A stretch of DNA of 9,829 nucleotides from assembly GCA_905235765.1 (NCBI GenBank), contig CAJOMM010000047.1:1-9829 (forward strand). The letters run 5' to 3'. Position numbers and translations under genes: made by a program. Below are positions 6,084 through 9,829 of the stretch, piece after piece. The notes below the pieces were generated by a model. That model saw only the letters and a program-made list of their open reading frames with translations. It did no database searches and was not told where the DNA came from. This stretch comes from an uncultured Clostridia bacterium (GTDB lineage: Bacteria; Bacillota; Clostridia; Christensenellales; Borkfalkiaceae). The stretch's first letter is position 1, and every line of letters starts with the position of its first letter.

Positions 6084-7199
6084 ATGCAAGACGAAAGAAT
6101 AAATAAACTGGCAAAAAATCTTATAAATTATTCGTGTAAACTTAAAAAGGGCGAGAAACTTCTTATAGAGGCGAAAGGCGTCGACTATATGCTTGTAAAC
6201 GCGCTTATTAAAGAAGCATACAAGGTGGGCGCGTACCCCTTCGTCGAGATATTCGACAACAGGGTAACTCGCGAACTTCTTATGGGAACCACCGAAGAAT
6301 CCGCACGTCTTCACGCAAAATACGACGCTTTCCGTATGGCGGATATGGACGCTTATATCGGAATACGCGGCGGAGAAAATTCTCTTGAAAACAGCGACGT
6401 TCCGTCAAAAAATCTTCAGATAGACGGTGAATTTTATTCTCATCCCGTTCATCATGAATTGAGAGTAAAAAAGACAAAATGGGTCATACTTCGCTATCCT
6501 AATCAGGGCATGGCGCAGCAGGCAGGGATGAGTACGGACGCTTTCGAAGATTTTTACTTTAACGTGTGCAATCTCGATTATTCTAAAATGGACAAGGCTA
6601 TGGACGCCTTGAAAACCAGACTTGATAAAGCCGATAAGGTCAGAATTATCGCTAAAAATACGGATATTTCCTTCTCCGTTAAAGGTATAGGCAGCAAAAA
6701 GTGCTCCGGCGATCATAATATTCCGGACGGAGAAATTTATACCGCACCCGTTAAGAATAGCGTTAACGGCGTTATAACTTATAACGCGCCTTCGGTTCAG
6801 AACGGTTTTAAGTACGAAAACGTGTCCCTTACTTTTAAGGACGGTAAAATTATTCACGCAACCGGCAACGATCCCGATAAAATTAACGCCATTTTCGATA
6901 CCGACGAGGGCGCAAGATACGTCGGCGAATTTGCTTTCGGCGTTAATCCCTTCGTTACTCAGCCTATGGGCGACATACTTTTCGATGAGAAAATTTCAGG
7001 GTCTATCCACTTCACGCCCGGTTGTTGCTACGACGATTGTTATAACGGCAATATTTCCGCCGTGCATTGGGATCTCGTTTTGATTCAGACTCCGGAATAC
7101 GGCGGAGGAGAGATTTATATCGATGACGAACTCATAAGAAAAGACGGTAGATTTTTGCCGAAAGATTTACTTTGTTTAAATCCCGAAAATTTAAAATAA
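6084..7199 (+). CDS. M29 family metallo-aminopeptidase (AmpS/PepS/AmpT type)
   Basis: A cytoplasmic, co-catalytic-metal aminopeptidase that trims N-terminal residues from peptides. The 371-residue protein has the usual N-terminal domain (LINYSCKLKKGEKLLIEA, 13-30) and a C-terminal metal-binding domain. The candidate ligands and active-site residues all appear in the family order: Glu217 (PDGEIYTAP), Glu282 (YVGEFAFGVNP), His309 (SIHFTPG), Tyr316, His328 and Asp330 (AVHWDLV). This set matches the Glu, Glu, His, Tyr, His, Asp series of Thermus and Staphylococcus M29 enzymes. Length is slightly under the common 400-415 residues. It is transcribed alone from a consensus promoter; no terminator is visible before gap, so some read-through into gap is likely. 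Exact substrate preference cannot be told from sequence. Confidence 0.92.
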   Translation: MQDERINKLAKNLINYSCKLKKGEKLLIEAKGVDYMLVNALIKEAYKVGAYPFVEIFDNRVTRELLMGTTEESARLHAKYDAFRMADMDAYIGIRGGENSLENSDVPSKNLQIDGEFYSHPVHHELRVKKTKWVILRYPNQGMAQQAGMSTDAFEDFYFNVCNLDYSKMDKAMDALKTRLDKADKVRIIAKNTDISFSVKGIGSKKCSGDHNIPDGEIYTAPVKNSVNGVITYNAPSVQNGFKYENVSLTFKDGKIIHATGNDPDKINAIFDTDEGARYVGEFAFGVNPFVTQPMGDILFDEKISGSIHFTPGCCYDDCYNGNISAVHWDLVLIQTPEYGGGEIYIDDELIRKDGRFLPKDLLCLNPENLK

Positions 7200-7212
7200 C
7201 CGTTTAAAATAA

Positions 7213-7241
7213 TTGACTATTCTTTGCTAAAAATATATAAT
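7213..7241 (+). promoter_or_regulatory. Sigma-A promoter of gap
   Basis: TTGACT (7213-7218), 17 bp, TATAAT (7236-7241), some 45 nt before the gap ATG. The ribosome binding site GGAGG (7274-7278) is 8 nt from the start. Confidence 0.88.
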
Positions 7242-7286
7242 TGTTATGAAATTTAAAAAAATTTATCATCAACGGAGGACTTTTAT

Positions 7287-8348
7287 ATGTCAAAAGTAAC
7301 AAAAGTTGCAATTAACGGATTCGGTCGTATCGGCCGTCTTGCTTTCAGACAGATGTTCGGCGCGGAAGGTTACGAAGTCGTCGCTATCAACGACTTAACC
7401 AGCCCCAAAATGCTCGCTCATCTTTTGAAATACGACACCATGCAGGGCAACTATGCGAGAGATCACAAAGTCGATTTCATCGACGCGGAATACGCTGAAG
7501 ACGGCAAAACCGTTACCGTTCCCGGCGCTATTATCGTGGACGGCAAAAAGATCACTATCTATGCTTGTCCTAAGGCACAGGATCTTCCCTGGGGACAACT
7601 CGGAGTAGACGTGGTTTTGGAATGTACCGGTTTCTATACTTCCAAGGCTAAAGCGCAGGCTCATATCGACGCCGGCGCAAAGAACGTCGTTATTTCCGCT
7701 CCTGCCGGCAACGACCTTCCCACTATCGTTTACAACGTAAACCACAAAACGCTTACCAAAGACGACCACATTATTTCCGCAGCGTCCTGCACGACCAACT
7801 GCTTGGCGCCTATGGCTAAAGCGCTTAACGATTATGCGCCCATCCTTTCCGGTATCATGACCACCGTTCACGCTTATACGGGCGATCAGATGATTTTGGA
7901 CGGACCCCAGAGAAAGGGCGACCTTCGCCGTTCCAGAGCAGGCGCTATGAATATAGTTCCTAACTCAACCGGTGCGGCTAAAGCGATCGGACTTGTTATT
8001 CCCGAACTTAACGGCAAACTTATCGGTTCTGCGCAGCGTGTTCCTACCGCTACCGGTTCCACGACTATTCTTGTCGCAGTAGTTAAGGGCAAAGATATTA
8101 CCAAAGAAGGCATCAACGCCGCTATGAAGGCACAAGCAACCGAATCTTTCGGGTATAATACCGATGAAATCGTTTCTTCCGACGTTGTAGGAATGAGATA
8201 CGGCTCGCTCTTCGACGCTACACAGACCATGGTAAGCAAGATTGACGACGACACATATCAGGTACAGGTAGTTTCTTGGTATGATAACGAAAACTCCTAT
8301 ACCAGCCAGATGGTAAGAACCATCAAATATTTCTCGGAAATCAAATAA
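7287..8348 (+). CDS. gap: Glyceraldehyde-3-phosphate dehydrogenase, type I (NAD-dependent, glycolytic)
   Basis: Oxidises glyceraldehyde-3-phosphate to 1,3-bisphosphoglycerate with NAD and phosphate, in the cytoplasm. The 353-residue protein has the Rossmann motif INGFGRIGR (9-17) and Asp36 (INDL), which favours NAD over NADP. The active-site signature ASCTTNCLAP (166-175) carries nucleophile Cys168, and His195 lies in TTVHAYTGDQ. RAGAMNIVPNSTGAAKAIG (217-235) and the C-terminal SWYDNENSY are also present. All catalytic residues are present. It is some 15-20 residues longer than many bacterial enzymes, because of a longer loop around residues 58-90 (DHKVDFIDAEYAEDGKTVTV). It has its own promoter, a strong ribosome binding site and a terminator, and highly regular codon use as expected for an abundant protein. 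It is the second glycolytic gene in the window besides eno. Confidence 0.98.
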   Translation: MSKVTKVAINGFGRIGRLAFRQMFGAEGYEVVAINDLTSPKMLAHLLKYDTMQGNYARDHKVDFIDAEYAEDGKTVTVPGAIIVDGKKITIYACPKAQDLPWGQLGVDVVLECTGFYTSKAKAQAHIDAGAKNVVISAPAGNDLPTIVYNVNHKTLTKDDHIISAASCTTNCLAPMAKALNDYAPILSGIMTTVHAYTGDQMILDGPQRKGDLRRSRAGAMNIVPNSTGAAKAIGLVIPELNGKLIGSAQRVPTATGSTTILVAVVKGKDITKEGINAAMKAQATESFGYNTDEIVSSDVVGMRYGSLFDATQTMVSKIDDDTYQVQVVSWYDNENSYTSQMVRTIKYFSEIK

Positions 8349-8361
8349 GATAAACGATATA

Positions 8362-8397
8362 AAAAAAGTCCGCTTTTATAAGAAAGCGGACTTTTTT
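8362..8397 (+). terminator. Intrinsic terminator of gap
   Basis: AGTCCGCTTT (8367-8376) pairs with AAAGCGGACT (8383-8392), extended by an A-run/T-run pairing (8362-8366 with 8393-8397), around a 6-nt loop. It starts 14 bp after the gap stop. Confidence 0.92.
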
Positions 8398-8428
8398 ATT
8401 ATTTAGAACAAAAATTACCTAAAAACAG

Positions 8429-8457
8429 TTGTGAAAAATTTTTAAATGTTATATAAT
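8429..8457 (+). promoter_or_regulatory. Sigma-A promoter of tRNA-Ala
   Basis: TTGTGA (8429-8434), 17 bp, TATAAT (8452-8457). Transcription would begin at about 8464, giving a leader of some 36 nt before the mature tRNA. Confidence 0.72.
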
Positions 8458-8474
8458 AATTTAGCAAATAAGAG

Positions 8475-8494
8475 AAACGAAACTTGTTTCGTTT
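8475..8494 (+). other. Hairpin in the tRNA-Ala leader
   Basis: AAACGAAAC (8475-8483) and GTTTCGTTT (8486-8494) form a perfect 9-bp inverted repeat around TT, ending 5 nt before the tRNA. It would fold directly upstream of the RNase P cleavage site. There is no T-run, so it is not an attenuator of the usual kind. Confidence 0.5.
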
Positions 8495-8499
8495 AATAT

Positions 8500-8575
8500 G
8501 GGGGTATGGCTCAGTTGGTAGAGCGCCGCGTTCGCAACGCGGAGGCCACGAGTTCGAATCTCGTTATCTCCACCA
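8500..8575 (+). tRNA. tRNA-Ala, anticodon CGC (CCA encoded)
   Basis: A 76-nt cloverleaf. The acceptor stem GGGGGTA/TATCTCC includes the G3:U70 wobble pair, the main identity element of alanine tRNA, and A73 as discriminator. The D arm is GCTC (8509-8512) with GAGC (8521-8524). The anticodon stem CCGCG/CGCGG encloses loop TTCGCAA, giving anticodon CGC, which reads GCG. The T arm ACGAG-TTCGAAT-CTCGT is at 8548-8564. CCA (8573-8575) is encoded in the DNA. The gene is intact. Its last 21 nt occur again at 8720-8740, so it appears to be an integration target. Confidence 0.97.
8555..8575 (+). repeat. Direct repeat, copy 1 (inside the tRNA-Ala 3' end): putative attachment site
   Basis: The segment from the T-loop C to the terminal CCA of tRNA-Ala is repeated exactly, 21 of 21 nt, at 8720-8740. 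The identity stops abruptly on the right at the CCA end. Many tyrosine-recombinase elements integrate into tRNA 3' ends and leave such copies. The repeat itself is seen directly; the att-site role is inferred. Confidence 0.75.
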
Positions 8576-8719
8576 AACTAAAAAGCACGGAAAGGAAGAA
8601 AATCCGTGCTTTTTCTTTGTGCCATACGGCACAAAGCGTGGCCTGCGGCGCACGAGTGACGCGATTGAAACCGGCGGTTTAGCAATCGCTATTCCGTCGC
8701 AAGATAAACTTGCTCCTTA
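8576..8719. other. 144-bp hairpin-rich segment between two copies of the tRNA 3' end (possible mini-element)
   Basis: This filler contains no believable gene. It folds into four consecutive hairpins: 8580-8614 (11 bp); 8615-8636, CTTTGTGCC-ATAC-GGCACAAAG (9 bp, perfect); 8661-8689, 12 bp with a 2-nt bulge; and 8699-8713, GCAAG-ATAAA-CTTGC (5 bp). From about 8637 on it is clearly richer in G and C than the DNA that starts at 8741. Together with the flanking direct repeats it could be a miniature integrated element, the scar of an earlier integration, or a structured RNA transcribed past the tRNA terminator. No function is claimed. Confidence 0.5.
8580..8614 (+). terminator. Intrinsic terminator after tRNA-Ala
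   Basis: AAAAAGCACGG (8580-8590) pairs with CCGTGCTTTTT (8604-8614), 11 bp around a 13-nt loop, with the T-run in the 3' arm. It starts 5 nt after the tRNA end and is the first of four hairpins in a row. Confidence 0.75.
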
Positions 8720-8740
8720 CGAATCTCGTTATCTCCACCA
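8720..8740 (+). repeat. Direct repeat, copy 2 (isolated tRNA-Ala 3' end): putative attachment site at the island edge
   Basis: An exact 21-nt copy of the tRNA-Ala end (T-loop to CCA), lying 165 nt downstream of copy 1 with no tRNA body in front of it: the preceding bases cannot form the acceptor or T stem. Base composition changes sharply right after it, to very AT-rich DNA. It is therefore the likely left junction of the downstream island. Confidence 0.75.
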
Positions 8741-8926
8741 CATAATAACAACTATGCTAATACAATGGTTTTTACTAGAATATTAGCATTTTTTTGTTAT
8801 TTTATTGTATCAAGCCTATACTTTATCAAGGTTATGGGGCTACTATGATAATACAAAATTGAATTTTTAAAATAAAAAAATGTATAACCACGAAAGCCCC
8901 ACGAAAGATTTAGCCTGTGTCAAAAA
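8741..8926. other. AT-rich non-coding stretch at the island edge
   Basis: No recognisable gene. It contains a terminator-like hairpin (8754-8795, listed separately), a 6-bp inverted repeat TTATCA/TGATAA (8823-8828 and 8846-8851) and a 7-bp one, TGGGGCT/AGCCCCA (8835-8841 and 8895-8901). The longest open frames are short, with no family likeness that I recognise. Such repeat-rich ends are common near the att sites of integrated elements. Confidence 0.4.
8754..8795 (+). terminator. Terminator-like hairpin at the island edge
   Basis: ATGCTAATA (8754-8762) pairs with TATTAGCAT (8781-8789), 9 bp around an 18-nt loop, followed by a run of T (8789-8795). A second, outer pairing AATAACA/TGTTATT flanks it. 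The stem is AT-rich and so weak for a terminator, but stem and T-run are both present. Confidence 0.5.
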
Positions 8927-9034
8927 TTTACTTTTCTTTCTTTTTCTAATCTAAAAATTGAAAAAGCAATAGTAAACCAAGATGGAAGTATTACATTTAT
9001 TTTCAATAATGGAAAAGAAATAAAAATAGATTAG
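8927..9034 (+). pseudogene. 3' remnant of a probable site-specific (serine-type) recombinase gene
   Basis: An open frame with no start codon and no upstream continuation (in-frame stop at 8885-8887) ends at TAG 9032-9034. Its last 28 or so residues, KIEKAIVNQDGSITFIF and then NNGKEIKID, resemble the extreme C-terminus of large serine recombinases of Bacillota, where a '(V/I)-E-K-I-x-V-x-x-D-G-x-I-x-F-x-F-x-x-G-x-E-I' strand pair is common. The upstream residues are not recognisable, so the breakpoint lies near 8940-8954. A terminator-like hairpin follows 11 bp after the stop, which supports a once-real gene end. The family call rests on a short stretch and is tentative; a phage or transposon protein of another type is possible. 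Confidence 0.45.
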
Positions 9035-9044
9035 CGAAAAATTT

Positions 9045-9083
9045 AATCCGCTGAGGCGCCATCCTTGCTTTGGTGGATTTTTT
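9045..9083 (+). terminator. Terminator behind the recombinase remnant
   Basis: AATCCGCT (9045-9052) pairs with GGTGGATT (9072-9079), including G-T wobbles, closing a 19-nt loop that has its own small AGG/CCT stem, followed by six T (9078-9083). It separates the remnant from the tetR promoter. Confidence 0.55.
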
Positions 9084-9093
9084 GTTTATATTT

Positions 9094-9123
9094 ATTGACT
9101 AATGGTCAATTAAGTGGTACAAT
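9094..9123 (+). promoter_or_regulatory. Promoter and overlapping palindromic operator of the tetR gene
   Basis: TTGACT (9095-9100), 17 bp, TACAAT (9118-9123). ATTGAC-TAATG-GTCAAT (9094-9110), perfect 6-bp arms around a 5-bp centre, covers the whole -35 box, the usual layout for self-repression by a TetR-family protein. The -10 box ends only 6 nt before the ATG, so transcription should start at or next to the start codon. The operator role is inferred from symmetry and position. Confidence 0.72.
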
Positions 9124-9129
9124 TAATTT

Positions 9130-9657
9130 ATGAAGTATAATAATGAATCAAGAATTACCAAATCAAACAAGAATAAAAAAAGAATAATCGAAGTGGCTTT
9201 AAAATTAATTAATGAAAATGGTTATGATAGTGTATCAGTTGCTGAAATTACAAAACAAGCAGGAGTTTCTAAAGGAGCATTCTATATACATTTCAAATCT
9301 AAGGAAGATTTAATAGAACAAGAAATCAATTTTTTTTATGATGATTTAAAACTTAATGAAAATTATTCAATATACGATAGGCTGGAAAATTTCTTGTTAA
9401 AATCAATAGATCATATTATTGAATCTGGATTAAAAATGGCCCAAGGATGGTTTTCGCATTCTGTCTTAGGTAGTAAATATGGGAATTTAAAACTTGCTTA
9501 TGATAGAGAATATATTGAATCATTAGTAGGTCAAACAGCCGATGAAGTTGTTAGTGTGTATTATGGAGCGCTTAATTTGTGGTGTTTTACGAATGGAAAT
9601 ATTAATCCAAAAGAAATTGTTATTGATTATTTAAAGAAATACAAGGAGGAAAAATAA
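9130..9657 (+). CDS. TetR/AcrR family transcriptional regulator
   Basis: A ligand-responsive repressor. The 175-residue protein has a basic N-terminal tail, then the TetR DNA-binding domain at about 14-63: KKRIIEVALKLINENGYDSV, the recognition region VAEITKQAGVSKGAFYIHF (37-55), and KSKEDLIEQ. The C-terminal ligand-binding half is not assignable to a known ligand. It is followed by a flavodoxin gene only 1 bp after its stop, so the two form an operon and the flavodoxin is its likely main target. There is no Shine-Dalgarno, and the promoter is placed so that the mRNA would be leaderless. Codon use is very AT-rich (Arg almost only AGA/AGG, Leu mostly TTA), unlike eno and gap, indicating acquisition from a low-GC donor. 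Confidence 0.9.
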   Translation: MKYNNESRITKSNKNKKRIIEVALKLINENGYDSVSVAEITKQAGVSKGAFYIHFKSKEDLIEQEINFFYDDLKLNENYSIYDRLENFLLKSIDHIIESGLKMAQGWFSHSVLGSKYGNLKLAYDREYIESLVGQTADEVVSVYYGALNLWCFTNGNINPKEIVIDYLKKYKEEK

Positions 9658-9658
9658 A

Positions 9659-9829
9659 ATGAAATCATTGGTGGTATTTTTTTCAAGAAGAGGCGAAAAT
9701 TACGCTGTAGGTAATATAAAAGAAGGAAACGCTGAGCATATTGCAAAAGTTATTCAAAAATTAACTAATTCTAACCTGTATGAAATTGAACCAACAAAAG
9801 AATATTCAAAAGATTATATGAGATGTACT
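9659..9829 (+). CDS. Flavodoxin-like protein, N-terminal part (runs off the right edge)
   Basis: 57 codons are visible, starting MKSLVVFFSRRGENYAVGNI. The first strand plus FFSRRGEN matches the FMN phosphate-binding loop of flavodoxins (family form: hydrophobic strand, then YFSxTGNT-like loop). The pattern continues with GNAEHIAKVI, the helix after the loop, and LYEIEPTKEYSKDY, typical of the longer flavodoxin family proteins of gut Bacillota that act as small FMN electron carriers or quinone/nitro-type reductases. The ribosome binding site AAGGAGG (9643-9649) is 9 nt before the ATG and lies within the end of tetR, so it is co-transcribed and probably translationally coupled. AT-rich codon use matches tetR. 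The exact redox partner is unknown. Confidence 0.82.
   Translation, partial: MKSLVVFFSRRGENYAVGNIKEGNAEHIAKVIQKLTNSNLYEIEPTKEYSKDYMRCT

Noticed and set aside
6405..6857. 150-codon open frame on the minus strand
   Set aside because: Shadow of the M29 aminopeptidase gene; no ribosome binding site and no recognisable domain.
7395..7871. 158-codon open frame on the minus strand
   Set aside because: Shadow of gap in the opposite strand; strong codon constraint belongs to gap.
8720..8740. Second, degenerate tRNA gene
   Set aside because: Only the 3' end matches; upstream bases cannot form an acceptor, anticodon or T stem with it.
8484..8786. 100-codon open frame on the plus strand
   Set aside because: It runs straight through the tRNA-Ala gene, its terminator and the second repeat; the peptide is a translation of tRNA sequence and hairpins, with no ribosome binding site.
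8576..9129. CRISPR array or toxin-antitoxin pair in the tRNA-downstream gap
   Set aside because: No regularly spaced repeats beyond the single 21-nt duplication, and no pair of small genes with ribosome binding sites.

Overview
The window looks like the chromosome of an uncultured, endospore-forming member of the Clostridia (Bacillota). The evidence is a sporulation and germination cluster (spoIIR, sleB and a probable ypeB), strong AGGAGG-type ribosome binding sites, sigma-A promoters that are nearly all TTGAC(A/T)-17 bp-TAWAAT, and intrinsic terminators with T-runs. I cannot name a genus from sequence alone.

Layout. Positions 1-1427 (minus strand) form a tight operon, spoIIR then sleB then ypeB (running off the left edge), with a candidate forespore sigma-F-type promoter at 1451-1480. 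Divergent from it is enolase (eno, 1573-2871), with its own sigma-A promoter and terminator. Next come an Fe-S-type Rrf2/IscR-like regulator (3042-3470) and, convergent with it across a shared two-way terminator, a diacylglycerol/lipid kinase (3579-4454, minus). A divergent gene encodes the CCA-adding tRNA nucleotidyltransferase (4571-5939), which is split by a frameshift near 5736. An M29 metallo-aminopeptidase (6084-7199) and glyceraldehyde-3-phosphate dehydrogenase (gap, 7287-8348) follow, each with its own promoter. These are ordinary core genes: eno and gap are both glycolytic, and most genes here are single transcription units.

The right side is accessory. A tRNA-Ala(CGC) gene (8500-8575) is followed 144 bp later by an exact 21-nt copy of its own 3' end (8720-8740), the classic mark of site-specific integration into a tRNA gene. 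Between the two copies lies a short, relatively GC-rich segment that folds into four consecutive hairpins. Immediately after the second copy the DNA becomes strikingly AT-rich and its codon use changes. This part holds the 3' remnant of a probable recombinase gene with its terminator, then a TetR-family regulator with a palindromic operator over its promoter, then the start of a flavodoxin-like gene that leaves the window at 9829. I read 8741-9829 as the end of a horizontally acquired island at the tRNA-Ala locus, with the hairpin segment as a separate mini-element or leftover of an earlier integration.

Points that deserve attention: the duplicated tRNA end and its hairpin-rich filler, the broken cca gene (explained by loss of one copy of a 5-nt repeat), two apparently leaderless genes (cca and tetR), and the coupling of spoIIR to germination genes in one operon.
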